A stretch of DNA of 64,000 nt from Pseudomonadota bacterium (GTDB lineage: Bacteria; Chloroflexota; UBA5177): contig JAJPIP010000044.1 in assembly GCA_021324655.1 (NCBI GenBank), positions 26,456 to 90,455 on the forward strand. The letters are read 5' to 3'. Of this stretch, positions 15,916 through 24,775 are shown one piece after another. The notes below the pieces were generated by a model. That model did not search any database. It was not told where the DNA came from and saw nothing but the letters and a program-made list of their open reading frames with translations. The number at the start of each line of letters is the position of its first letter. Within the stretch, counting starts at the first letter, position 1. Both the position numbers and the translations under genes were made by a program.

Positions 15916-16619
15916 CAGGCGCCTCCGTAAGGCCCGCGGAGCGAGGGCGGTAAGAGGGCGGCGATCGCCGGCATGAGATCGTCGAGGTTGGCGGGCTCCG
16001 GGGCGCCGAACCGGATGTGCAGGCGATCATGCTCTTCGTAGATGGCAACGGGAAGCGCCGTGACGCCAAGACCGGCAAGGTGCTGGATCAGGAGGTGCGC
16101 GCCTCGCGATGGGCGGCGCAATCCACGATTTCGGCCCTCCGGTCCCTCCGGAAAGAAGCCGAGGACAGCTCCGTCGCGCGCGCCGCCCATCCAGGATCGC
16201 AGCGCTAGCGATCGCGCTACTGACCCGGTCGGCGGAAGTGCCGTCATGCCATAGAGATCGGCCACCCGGCGCAGGATAGGTCGGGTCAACGGAACCTCGG
16301 GTCCGCGATTGCGGGACTGCAGCAGGCGGATACCACCGATGGTCAGCCAGCGTACCGGCGGATCATCGGGCCGGCACGCGGCCACCGCCAGCGTGATGGC
16401 AGCCCCCGGGAAACCGATCCACAGGCCGTGCCGCTGGTAGTGATTCGCGACGAGGAGAACCGGTCCGTTGGGAGGAATGTGCTCGGCACCCAGGACACGG
16501 GGCGGCGGGTCGACACGGGCGAGCAAGGTTGCCGCATCGTCAGCCAGGGATCGCCGGCCCGCAGGAAAGGCGGCGCAGAGCTGCGGCACCAGGGCCCACG
16601 CGATAGGGTAGCGGGCCAT
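15915..16619 (-). CDS. PlsC-like acyltransferase, probable carotenoid glycoside acyltransferase
   Basis: Started at ATG 16619 (overlapping the glycosyltransferase stop as ATGA), the protein has 234 aa. The acyltransferase motif FFPEGPEG is clear. The catalytic HX4D motif appears as NHYQRHG, where the aspartate is missing, so either a neighbouring residue replaces it or the enzyme is unusual. In context with a CrtQ/CruC-like glycosyltransferase and a carotenoid cluster, it likely esterifies the sugar of a glycosylated carotenoid, as CrtO or CruD do. Confidence 0.75.
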   Translation of the reverse strand: MARYPIAWALVPQLCAAFPAGRRSLADDAATLLARVDPPPRVLGAEHIPPNGPVLLVANHYQRHGLWIGFPGAAITLAVAACRPDDPPVRWLTIGGIRLLQSRNRGPEVPLTRPILRRVADLYGMTALPPTGSVARSLALRSWMGGARDGAVLGFFPEGPEGRNRGLRRPSRGAHLLIQHLAGLGVTALPVAIYEEHDRLHIRFGAPEPANLDDLMPAIAALLPPSLRGPYGGA

Positions 16620-17671
16620 CAGTAGGTCCGTCCTTTCCAGCGTGCGGTATGCAGGAGTGTTCGCCGCATCCCGTCCACTGCCAGGATCTGAAAGGTCACG
16701 GAGGCCAGCGGCTGGAGGAGCGCATAGCGGCGCGGCACTCCGAACCGGTCGAGCCAGGGCACGAGTCCGAGAACCGGCGCTATGAGGAGTGCACCACGCA
16801 CCGGGCCGCGGGCCGTCATCATGGGCAGCGCGCCGCCGGCCAGCCCCGCCAGCACGGTGCGCAGACCGGAACGGGGCGCATGCAACACGAAGCGAAAGAC
16901 GTTTTTGCTGAGCCCATCCCACAGCGAGTGGAGATCGGGATACATCCGCACCGCCAGATCCTGCTCGGCGCGCAACAGCGTCACCGGAAACCGCGCTTCT
17001 CGGGTCCGGCGCGCCAGCGCCACGTCCTCGACGAGGCTGGCGTGGACGGCCGCGTGTCCGCCGACCGCCTCATACACAGGGCGCGGAAAGAGCATGTACT
17101 GACCGTTGGCGACGTCGGGACCGCCGGGCCGGTTGATACCGGAGGCGCCGGCAAAATACAGCGCGTACGCGTAGGGCAGGAGCAGGCACTCCCAGAAGGT
17201 CCGGCATATCTGGCGGGCGAGCAGAGAGGTCAGGCCGGGCCGGCCGAGCGCGCGACTGAGACTTCGCGGACCGTGGATCGTGTCGGCATCCGTGAAGAGC
17301 AGCCATTCACCGCGCGCCTCCCGTGCCCCAACCCAGCAGGCGTGGCATTTGCCCGTCCAGCCGCGAGGCAGCGGACCGGCCGGGATGACACGCGCTCCCG
17401 CCGCGGCGGCGATCTCCGCCGTCGTGTCCCGCGAGCCATCATCGACGACGATGATTTCCGCCTCTGGATACGTGAGGGATTGCAGCGAGTGAAGAAGCGC
17501 GGGCAGACGTTCGGCCTCGTCGCGGGCCGGGATGATGATCGACACGAGGCCGGCGTCAATGATCTCCTCGTCGCCAAGCGTCGGTAGGGCGCGGTAGTTC
17601 CTCTCCGCCTGCCGGGAGGACGTAGCATGGATGGCGAGTGCCAGCCGGCCTAAATATCGGCTGACGCCCAA
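16619..17671 (-). CDS. Family 2 glycosyltransferase, CrtQ/CruC-like
   Basis: The frame has no ATG near its start. TTG 17671 gives about 350 aa and overlaps the upstream gene by 22 bp; the exact start is unsure. The GT2 domain begins at SIIIPARDEAERLPALL, has VVDDGSRD for nucleotide-sugar binding, the DXD-like TDADT, and an EDVALARRTR acceptor-side motif. Two to three hydrophobic helices close the protein. This order (short N-terminal helix, GT-A, C-terminal helices) matches carotenoid glycosyltransferases, and the genes for carotenoid synthesis are beside it. Confidence 0.82.
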   Translation of the reverse strand: MGVSRYLGRLALAIHATSSRQAERNYRALPTLGDEEIIDAGLVSIIIPARDEAERLPALLHSLQSLTYPEAEIIVVDDGSRDTTAEIAAAAGARVIPAGPLPRGWTGKCHACWVGAREARGEWLLFTDADTIHGPRSLSRALGRPGLTSLLARQICRTFWECLLLPYAYALYFAGASGINRPGGPDVANGQYMLFPRPVYEAVGGHAAVHASLVEDVALARRTREARFPVTLLRAEQDLAVRMYPDLHSLWDGLSKNVFRFVLHAPRSGLRTVLAGLAGGALPMMTARGPVRGALLIAPVLGLVPWLDRFGVPRRYALLQPLASVTFQILAVDGMRRTLLHTARWKGRTY

Positions 17672-18912
17672 CCTGAGGCTCCGTTGGGGTAGGCACCATG
17701 CACACGGGCGTTCTGGATCGCACCGGAGCCGTCGATGGTCCGCGCTTCGATGCGGCCGCGGCGCGCGGGAAGGACAATGCGCCACTGGACCCAGGCATCT
17801 GGTCCCAGACGGGGCCCAATCTCCGCCTGCAACCAGTGGCCGCCCGTGACCCGCACCTGCACGGCATGGACGCCACGATTCCCGGCAAAAGCGATGCCCG
17901 CCGCGAGTGTGCCGCTGGGGACGCGGCGCACGACGTCGATCCGCGTCGTCGTTTGGATCACCGGCATGTCGGCCCAGCCATGCGCCGCCCAGTGTCCCGA
18001 TCCTGCGCTCGCCCGCACGCGGAGACGGCTCAGCCACTTGACGCTCTTGAAACCGTAGAGTCCGGGGATCAACAGGCGAGCCGGGTACCCATGGGCACGG
18101 TCCAGCATCACTCCATTCATACCCACGGCGATCAACGCGTCGGTGCGTCGCAGGATCTCGACCGGGACGCTTTCGCTGTATCCGTCCAGTCCGTCGATCT
18201 GCACCGTCGCTCCTCGCGCTCCGGCGAGGGACAGAACCCGGAAAGCCGGCACGCCCGTCCAGAGCGCATTGCCAATGAGAGGACCTCCCACCGGATTGTC
18301 CACACACTCCATGGTGACGTAGCGCTGCTCGGCGCCGCGCAGGAGGTCGTCCAGCCCGAGCGAGAGTGGATGCGTGACCTCGCCGTCTACGGCGAGACGC
18401 CAGCCGGTCCCGGCAATCGGGTATTCCAGAACCTGATCGTTGACATAAAAGCCATCCACGGGCGTGACCAGCTCGGAGAGTCCCGGGATATTGAGATCGG
18501 TGGGCCGGCGGAAGGGAAATAGCCGGCGCGTGACGGCCGGGTGGAGGAGCGGGCGAACTTCATAGAGGAGCAGCAGGCCTGCTGCTCCTCCCACTATGCT
18601 GCCGCTCCGGAGCAGAAAGTCACGGCGGCCCGGAGCGTGATGCACGCGATGGACGACCGTCAGCCCGAGGCCGTACATGACGACGGTCACGATGACCGTC
18701 AGGCCGATTGGTACCGAAAGCAGCATCAAGAGCAAGAGCAGGACGGACGGAGCGGCAACGAATGCCAGGCGGTGGAGAGGCGCGGCGATCGTCGCAGCGA
18801 CTCCGGCACAGAGGAGAAGGCAAGCAAAGGCGCCCAGGAGCGCGGCCGGCCGGGCCCACCAGCCGGCGTGGAGGAGGAGGAAGTTGGCTATGGGCAGCGG
18901 CGTCGAGGCCAT
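17650..18912 (-). CDS. Membrane-bound sulfite-oxidase-family molybdopterin oxidoreductase
   Basis: From ATG 18912 the product has 420 aa: three hydrophobic helices (about 10-85), a Tat-like patch GRRDFLLRSG (95-104), another hydrophobic segment, then a sulfite-oxidase-type molybdopterin domain with C203 in VTMECVDNP as the likely Mo ligand, and a C-terminal dimerisation-type domain. A hydrophobic in-frame stretch continues upstream to about 19020 without an ATG, GTG or TTG, so the true start may be earlier and rare. It is the first gene of the minus-strand carotenoid operon; an oxidative tailoring step is possible but unproved. Confidence 0.75.
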   Translation of the reverse strand: MASTPLPIANFLLLHAGWWARPAALLGAFACLLLCAGVAATIAAPLHRLAFVAAPSVLLLLLMLLSVPIGLTVIVTVVMYGLGLTVVHRVHHAPGRRDFLLRSGSIVGGAAGLLLLYEVRPLLHPAVTRRLFPFRRPTDLNIPGLSELVTPVDGFYVNDQVLEYPIAGTGWRLAVDGEVTHPLSLGLDDLLRGAEQRYVTMECVDNPVGGPLIGNALWTGVPAFRVLSLAGARGATVQIDGLDGYSESVPVEILRRTDALIAVGMNGVMLDRAHGYPARLLIPGLYGFKSVKWLSRLRVRASAGSGHWAAHGWADMPVIQTTTRIDVVRRVPSGTLAAGIAFAGNRGVHAVQVRVTGGHWLQAEIGPRLGPDAWVQWRIVLPARRGRIEARTIDGSGAIQNARVHGAYPNGASGWASADI

Positions 18913-19029
18913 GAGCCACTCGCCGATTCCTTCGAGTGGCGAGGGGAGGCCGGCGACGGCGGCGAGTAGCGCGGCGATGAGAGCCGCCGGGACGACGGCG
19001 AGGAGACCGCCCTGATATTCTCGGGACAG

Positions 19030-19326
19030 ATGACCTATGCCGAATTTCTCGCGCTGTTCCTGGTGGTCCCGGTCGTCGTTCTGGCCGCTGCCGGTCCCTG
19101 GCCCCGCCGGCTCGGCCTGACGCTGGCCGCTCTGAGCGTCGTGGCTCTGCTCTACACCGCTCCGTGGGACAACATGATCGTCACCGCCGGCGTGTGGTCG
19201 TACGGGCGAGGGCATGTCGCGGGGGTTGTGATCGGCCATGTTCCGCTCGAAGAATACGTGTTTTACGTCCTGCAGGTCGCCCTGGCCGGATTGCTGACCG
19301 CTCGACTCCTGCGGCGCTTTTCGTGA
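19030..19326 (+). CDS. crtYc: Lycopene cyclase subunit, CrtYc-like
   Basis: The 98-aa membrane protein has three hydrophobic helices and the signature VPLEEYVFYVLQ (PxEE) of the heterodimeric lycopene cyclases of high-GC Gram-positive bacteria. Its stop overlaps the GTG start of the second subunit. Together they close the end rings of lycopene. ATG 19030 is divergent from the minus-strand operon. Confidence 0.85.
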   Translation: MTYAEFLALFLVVPVVVLAAAGPWPRRLGLTLAALSVVALLYTAPWDNMIVTAGVWSYGRGHVAGVVIGHVPLEEYVFYVLQVALAGLLTARLLRRFS

Positions 19327-19667
19327 CCCATCTCACCTACCTCCTCTTCGAGCTTGGCTGGGCGCTGCCGGTGTTGATTCTCCAGTGGTTGGTGGGACGG
19401 ACGGTGCTGCGTCGTCACCTCCGCCCCCTCTTGATCTCGATCGGTATCGCGACGGTGTATCTATCCCTGGCGGATGCCTTTGCCATCGCGCACGGCATCT
19501 GGGCGCTGCATGAATCCCGGATCCTGGGCGTGCGCATCGGCGACCTGCCGATCGAAGAGAGTATCTTCTTCCTGGCAACGAACGCGATGGTCGCGCAGTC
19601 GATCGTCCTCATCCATGGCGCGGGGGAATTACGGTGGATACCGGGGAGGAGCCGGCGTGCCGCCTGA
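19323..19667 (+). CDS. crtYd: Lycopene cyclase subunit, CrtYd-like
   Basis: GTG 19323 overlaps the stop of the first subunit (GTGA). The 114-aa product has three hydrophobic helices and the second signature LPIEESIFFLATN, as in CrtYd. The subunit pair resembles the two halves of archaeal and fungal fused cyclases. Its 3' end overlaps crtI by 11 bp. Confidence 0.85.
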   Translation: MTHLTYLLFELGWALPVLILQWLVGRTVLRRHLRPLLISIGIATVYLSLADAFAIAHGIWALHESRILGVRIGDLPIEESIFFLATNAMVAQSIVLIHGAGELRWIPGRSRRAA

Positions 19668-21111
19668 GACCATTGTGATTGGTGGAGGGCTGGGCGGCCT
19701 GGCCGCGTCGATTCGACTGCGTCTCGCCGGCCGGCGTGTACGGCTCCTGGAAAAGAATGGCCGGCTGGGAGGGCGCTGCAATCGGCTCGAGTTGGATGGG
19801 TTTACCTTTGATACCGGTCCCACCCTGCTTCTGATGCGCGATGTGCTTGACGACCTATTCGCGTGCGCGGGCCGCCGGCTCGAGGACTATCTCGACCTGG
19901 TGCGGCTCGATCCCAACTACGTGATCCATTTCGGCGACGGCTCAACACTGGAAATATCCGGGGACCTCGATGCCACTGCAAAGCAGATGGACGCGCTGGA
20001 GACCGGAGCGGGCGAGAGATTCCGTCACTATCTTGCCGATGCGGGCCGCAACTACCGAATCTCGCGGGAGCGCTTCGTGGAGCGCAACTTTTGCCACTGG
20101 CACGAGTTCTTCACGCCTGTCAACCTTCGATATCTCCTGGCGACGCACGCTCTCCGTTCCCTGGCACGCCACGTCGGCCGCTTTTTCGAGGACGAGCGGC
20201 TGCGTCTCGCTCTGAGCTTCCAGACGATGTATCTCGGTCTCTCCCCCGACGATGCTCCATCCATTTACTCGTTGCTGCCGTATACAGAGATAGCGGAGGG
20301 CATCTGGTATCCGCGAGGAGGCATGTACCGGATCGTGACAGCGTTAGCCCGTCTGGCCGGCGAACTCGGGGTCGAGATCGAAACCGGTGCCGAGGTGAGG
20401 GAAGTGAGCCGCGTAGAACGCCGTGTGACCGACGTCCGGACGGCGGACCGCTCCTACCCGGCCGACCTCGTCGTCTGCAACGCCGACCTGCCGTGGGCGT
20501 CCCGTGCTCTCTTCGATATCCCGCGGCGCCGCCGGCTCAATCCGGGCTCTTCGGCATTCCTGCTCTATCTCGGCCTCGACCGCCGGTATCCGTGTTTGCG
20601 CCACCACAACGTGTACCTCTCTCCCGATCCGGCAGCCAACTTCGATGCGATCTTCCACCGTCACAGCGTGCCCCGCGACCCCTCGTTTTACGTCTGCGCG
20701 CCCACCGGGACCGACCCGTCGACGGCCCCGCCGGGAGGAGAAGCGCTCTACGTGCTGGTTCCGGTCCCTGCCACGTCGCCGGCGATTGACTGGTCGAGTG
20801 ACGCTTCTCCGCTGCGCGAGCATGTGCTGGACCGCCTGGAACGCGATCTGCCGGGTCTCTGCTCCCACATCGTTTGTGAACGCGCCTATACTCCCACCGA
20901 CTTTGAGCACGATTACCACATCAGCCGCGGATCCGCCTTCGGTCTCTCGCACGCCCTCCACCAGGTTGGCTACTTTCGGCCGTCCAACCGGGCTCTCGGC
21001 TACGACAACCTGTATTTCGTCGGCGCCAGCACGGTGCCTGGCGGCGGTATTCCCATGGTGATCATCGGCTCACGACTCGTGGCGGAGCGCATCGCCGAGG
21101 AGCGCCGCTGA
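19657..21111 (+). CDS. crtI: Phytoene desaturase (CrtI family)
   Basis: GTG 19657 follows GGGGAGGA and opens a 484-aa protein, the usual CrtI length. The FAD motif IVIGGGLGGLAAS is at the N-terminus, the second dinucleotide motif RLGGRCNRL follows, and the C-terminal bacterial carotenoid dehydrogenase signature NLYFVGASTVPGGGIPMVI is present. It introduces double bonds in phytoene. Some relatives act on other C30/C40 substrates, but crtB and the cyclase nearby support phytoene to lycopene. Confidence 0.95.
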   Translation: MPPETIVIGGGLGGLAASIRLRLAGRRVRLLEKNGRLGGRCNRLELDGFTFDTGPTLLLMRDVLDDLFACAGRRLEDYLDLVRLDPNYVIHFGDGSTLEISGDLDATAKQMDALETGAGERFRHYLADAGRNYRISRERFVERNFCHWHEFFTPVNLRYLLATHALRSLARHVGRFFEDERLRLALSFQTMYLGLSPDDAPSIYSLLPYTEIAEGIWYPRGGMYRIVTALARLAGELGVEIETGAEVREVSRVERRVTDVRTADRSYPADLVVCNADLPWASRALFDIPRRRRLNPGSSAFLLYLGLDRRYPCLRHHNVYLSPDPAANFDAIFHRHSVPRDPSFYVCAPTGTDPSTAPPGGEALYVLVPVPATSPAIDWSSDASPLREHVLDRLERDLPGLCSHIVCERAYTPTDFEHDYHISRGSAFGLSHALHQVGYFRPSNRALGYDNLYFVGASTVPGGGIPMVIIGSRLVAERIAEERR

Positions 21112-21112
21112 T

Positions 21113-21964
21113 ATGCAGGTGATGCGCGAGCGCGCCACGACGTTCTCTCTGGCGGCGCGCTTCCTGCCGCCGGCGATGCGCCGCGACGTGGGCGCGATCT
21201 ATGCCTTCTTCCGGATGGTGGACGATGCGGCCGACCGTCCCGGTGACCGATCACCTGTCGAGATCCTGGAGCAGCTGGCGCGGTGGGAGGTTGAGATCGC
21301 GGGGGAGGCGCCTCCTTCACCTTCAGTCGCTCCAGTGCTTCGCGTCTCCGCTCGGTACGATGTTCCGCGCGCTCTACTATCCATGGTGATTGAGGGCGCG
21401 CGGCGCGATGTCGAGGGGCAGCACATCGAAACCATGGACGATCTGCGCAGCTACTCACTCCTCGTTGCCGGCAGCGTCGGGATGGTGATGGCGCACGTGC
21501 TTGGCGCGGCCTCGCGCCCTGCCCTGTCCGCCGCGGCTGAACTGGGTATCGCCATGCAGCTGACGAACGTCGCCAGAGACGTAGGAGAAGACATGGCACA
21601 GGGTCGGTGCTACCTGCCGGCCGGCTTGCTGACGGCCGCCGGGACCGCCCGACAGGATCTCGTGGAGGGTCGGGTGACCGCCGGGTTCGTTCAGGTCATG
21701 CAGGCGGTTGTCGGGGAGGCGCGTGCGTCCTACCGGCGCGGAATCTCCGGTATCGGATATCTCCCGTCCGAGGTGCGTCCGTCCATCCTGATTGCTGCCC
21801 GGCTCTACGCGGCGATCCTCGAGGAGATCGAGCAGAAGGACTACGACGTCTTCTCCACCCGGGCATGCCTCTCTGCCGCGCGGCGTCGAGACCTCGTGCT
21901 CGCCGCGCTCCTGGGCGCGGCGCACGGTGATAGCCAGGCCGAATTCGACTCAGCCGTTTCATAA
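21113..21964 (+). CDS. crtB: Phytoene synthase
   Basis: The 283-aa protein has both aspartate-rich motifs of squalene/phytoene synthases: DDAAD near residue 39 and NVARDVGEDMAQGRCYLP near 150. It joins two geranylgeranyl diphosphates to phytoene. ATG 21113 lies two bases after the crtI stop; ATG 21122 is an alternative. It is the last gene of the carotenoid plus-strand operon. Confidence 0.95.
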   Translation: MQVMRERATTFSLAARFLPPAMRRDVGAIYAFFRMVDDAADRPGDRSPVEILEQLARWEVEIAGEAPPSPSVAPVLRVSARYDVPRALLSMVIEGARRDVEGQHIETMDDLRSYSLLVAGSVGMVMAHVLGAASRPALSAAAELGIAMQLTNVARDVGEDMAQGRCYLPAGLLTAAGTARQDLVEGRVTAGFVQVMQAVVGEARASYRRGISGIGYLPSEVRPSILIAARLYAAILEEIEQKDYDVFSTRACLSAARRRDLVLAALLGAAHGDSQAEFDSAVS

Positions 21965-22058
21965 CCGGCTGTCATCAAACCGTCACAAATATCTCAAGAA
22001 ACCATCATGCCGGCTCGGTACGCTTGAGTCATCAAGCCAAGACAGAGGAGAGCCTGCC

Positions 22059-22286
22059 ATGAAGACACGAAACCTCAATCTGCGACTGCTGCACAACGGA
22101 GACACGGTTGTCGCCGAGCTCAGCGATCCCGCCACCGAGACGGTCACGTCCACGCAATCGCCGACCGACCTGGTTCGACTGATCTGGGAGCAGTCGGATG
22201 CACTGCGTCCCGCGCAGTCCACGCGGCTGGGTGAGCTGCTGACCTCCCATCGCTCGTCCCTCGAGCAAGAGCGGGCCAGCGCCTAG
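22059..22286 (+). CDS. Hypothetical 75-aa protein
   Basis: ATG 22059 follows AGAGGAGAG. The 75-aa product has a beta-rich first half (LNLRLLHNGDTVVAEL) and a helical second half. No family is recognised. A short inverted repeat GCTTGA-GTCA-TCAAGC (22022-22037) lies just before the ribosome binding site, and a strong terminator follows the gene, so it is probably a separate transcription unit. Confidence 0.65.
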   Translation: MKTRNLNLRLLHNGDTVVAELSDPATETVTSTQSPTDLVRLIWEQSDALRPAQSTRLGELLTSHRSSLEQERASA

Positions 22287-22327
22287 CAGCCGATCGGCGC
22301 AGCCGGACCCGCGCGGAAAGAGATATG

Positions 22328-22360
22328 ACAGCGGCGGATGGAGCACCCATCCGCCGCTGT
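22328..22360. terminator. Strong terminator between convergent genes
   Basis: A perfect 14-bp stem (22328-22341 with 22347-22360) and a 5-nt loop is followed on the plus strand by CTCTTTA. It lies between the 75-aa gene and the convergent molybdoenzyme gene and can serve both. Confidence 0.85.
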
Positions 22361-22364
22361 CTCT

Positions 22365-24632
22365 TTAGCTCGATCGCTGGGAGAGCGCCTGCAGGACGCG
22401 CTCCGGCGTCATGGGCAGGTCAGTGGGGCGGATTCCGGTGGCATCGTAGATGGCATTGGCGATCGCCGCCGCGCCGCCGACCACCGGCGGTTCACCCACT
22501 CCTCGGCCCCCGAGTGGACCGGAGGGATACGGAACCTCGACCAGGACGGGATCGATCTGCGGGACTTCGAGCGCCGATGGCAGCGCATAGTCCATGAAGG
22601 AACTGGTACGCAGGTGCGCCGACTCGTCGTACACGACCGATTCCAGAAGCGCCCAGCCCACGCCTTGCGCGACCCCGCCACGAATCTGGCCGACGATGCC
22701 GGCGGGGTTGATGGCGCGCCCCACATCCTGTACCGCGACGTAGTCGAGGACCTCGACCTTCCCGGTCTCGTCATCCACGCGCACCCGCGCCAGGTGCGCG
22801 ATGAAGCCGGGCGCTGCGTCGTCCGGGGCTGCTCGTCCGCTCCCCAGAATCGGCCCATGCTTCGAGCCGAATCCGGTGGTAAGGGCGGCGATGCGCTCCA
22901 GGCTGACCGCACTGGAGGGAACGCCCTTCACTCGCACCTGTCCGTCGACGATCTCCAGATCATCCGGGGCCGCTTCCAGTTCGTCCGCCGCGATGGCGAG
23001 CACCTGCCGCCGTGCCTCTTCCGCTGCTTGCCGCACCGCCGAACCGACCGTGAAGGTAATCTTGCTTCCGCCGGCGGCGCCGGCGAAGGGAGCCGTGTCG
23101 GTCGGGGCGTCCGCCACCTCGACAGCGTCGTAGCCGACCCCAAAGGCGTCCGCCGCCAGCAGCGCGAAGCCCGAGCGCGTCCCGCTGATATCCGACGAGC
23201 CGACCACCACGGTGAGGGTGCCGTCGTCGTTGAGTCGGCATAGAGCGCTGGCCGGCTGGGTCCCTCCCGGCCAGCCCCCGAACGCGATGCCGACACCCTC
23301 GCCGGGACCCTTCTGATGCCGGTTCTGCCAGGCTGGATGGTTCCGCAGTGCCTCCAGGACCTCTCGCGAGCCGATGCGCGGCCATGTCTCTTCGCCCGGC
23401 ATCGAATCACCTTCCACGACGGCGTTCTTGAGGCGCATCTCGAACGGATCCAGGCCGAAGGTCCGCGCCAGCTCTTCGATCTGCCCCTCGATAGCGAAGC
23501 AGGCCTGAGGCGCGCCCGGGGCGCGATAGGCTCCGCACCCCGGCTTGTTCGTCAGGATCTCATAGGCGTCGATCCGCATATGCGGGAACCGGTACGTACC
23601 GCCGAGCAAGAGAGCAACGATGCCCGCTGTCCCGCCGGGGAACGACCCGGTGTCAACGATGATGGTGGCCTGTAACGCGGTGAGAGTGCCGTCCTTCCTG
23701 GCGCCCGTCTTGACGCGCATGGTAATGCCGGGGGCCGGCACCCCTGCCAGAAAATCTTCGGTGCGAGTTAGCGTCAAATGAACGGGCCGCTTGGTGTCCC
23801 AGGCCAGGGCGGCGACGAGCGGATCGAACACCGCATACTTGGCGCCGAACGCGCCGCCGACTTCCGCCGTCCGCACGTTGACGCGGCGCTCTGAGATTCC
23901 CAGTCCCTTGGCGACCTCCTCACGAACGAAGAACGCTCCCTGCGTGCTGGAGTGGACGTCGATATTGCCGGCATTATCGGGAATGGCGACGACGGAGAAC
24001 GGCTCGAGATAACCCTGGTAGACCCAGGACGTGTTGTAGGTGTGCTCGACCACGGCATCCGCCTCGGCGAACCCGCGGTCGATGTCGCCGCGCTGGTAGC
24101 GCTCGGCGGTCGTGCCGTTCGGCGGCATGGGCAGCTGCTGGGTATGTTCGCTGACGCTGGTGTGGGCGCCGGCATCGTCACGGAGGCCGAGTGCCTCGCT
24201 ATCGTGCACCTGAACGTGCGTGTTCTCCATGGCGGCCACCGGGTCGCTCAACGCCTCTCGGGGCTCATAGTCAATTTCCACCAGGCCGGCCGCGTCCTCG
24301 GCAATCGCTTCCGACTCGGCGACGACGGCGACGACCGGCTGTCCCTCAAAGAACACGCGGTCGCGCGCCAGCGGATCACGTGACCGGGTGAGCCCGTCGG
24401 GCGGAACGAGCGGCAGATCCTCCGCCGTGTAGACACCCACGACACCGGGCACCGCTTTCGCGGCCTCCGTGTCAACGCGCGTGATGGTGGCATGGGGGTA
24501 GGGGCTGAGCACGAGCCGCGCGTGAAGCAGATTGGGGACCCGTAGGTCACCCGCGTAGACCGCTCGTCCCAGGACTTTGCGCTCGCCGTCCTCGCGGCGC
24601 ACCCACTGCCCGATCACCGATTCCGTCGCCAT
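22365..24632 (-). CDS. Xanthine dehydrogenase/aldehyde oxidase-family molybdopterin-binding subunit
   Basis: Started at ATG 24632 behind AAGAGGA, the protein has 755 aa, the usual large-subunit length. The N-terminal a/b hammerhead domain begins at GERKVLGRAVYAGDLR; molybdopterin motifs include VGGAFGAK and GAYRAPGAPQACFA, and the catalytic glutamate is in GRGVGEPPVVGG near the C-terminus. The AYRCSF active-site loop of CO dehydrogenase is absent, so the substrate is more likely an aldehyde, purine or other heterocycle. No FAD or iron-sulfur subunit gene is adjacent, so partners must be elsewhere. Confidence 0.9.
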   Translation of the reverse strand: MATESVIGQWVRREDGERKVLGRAVYAGDLRVPNLLHARLVLSPYPHATITRVDTEAAKAVPGVVGVYTAEDLPLVPPDGLTRSRDPLARDRVFFEGQPVVAVVAESEAIAEDAAGLVEIDYEPREALSDPVAAMENTHVQVHDSEALGLRDDAGAHTSVSEHTQQLPMPPNGTTAERYQRGDIDRGFAEADAVVEHTYNTSWVYQGYLEPFSVVAIPDNAGNIDVHSSTQGAFFVREEVAKGLGISERRVNVRTAEVGGAFGAKYAVFDPLVAALAWDTKRPVHLTLTRTEDFLAGVPAPGITMRVKTGARKDGTLTALQATIIVDTGSFPGGTAGIVALLLGGTYRFPHMRIDAYEILTNKPGCGAYRAPGAPQACFAIEGQIEELARTFGLDPFEMRLKNAVVEGDSMPGEETWPRIGSREVLEALRNHPAWQNRHQKGPGEGVGIAFGGWPGGTQPASALCRLNDDGTLTVVVGSSDISGTRSGFALLAADAFGVGYDAVEVADAPTDTAPFAGAAGGSKITFTVGSAVRQAAEEARRQVLAIAADELEAAPDDLEIVDGQVRVKGVPSSAVSLERIAALTTGFGSKHGPILGSGRAAPDDAAPGFIAHLARVRVDDETGKVEVLDYVAVQDVGRAINPAGIVGQIRGGVAQGVGWALLESVVYDESAHLRTSSFMDYALPSALEVPQIDPVLVEVPYPSGPLGGRGVGEPPVVGGAAAIANAIYDATGIRPTDLPMTPERVLQALSQRSS

Positions 24633-24775
24633 TTCCTCTTCTCCCGTCAACGCAATGCGGCCCACCGTGGCAGGCCGTAGCCCATCTTCGCATGAGGATC
24701 GTGGCTGCCTATCAGAAAAGTGGCGACGCACGTGGACAGCGCGCGTGCCGGAGTGTATGCTCTGGTTCCAGAGCA

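Noticed and set aside
22365..24632. Carbon monoxide dehydrogenase large subunit (CoxL)
   Set aside because: The AYRCSF active-site loop is absent (GAYRAPG instead), and no coxM or coxS gene is adjacent.
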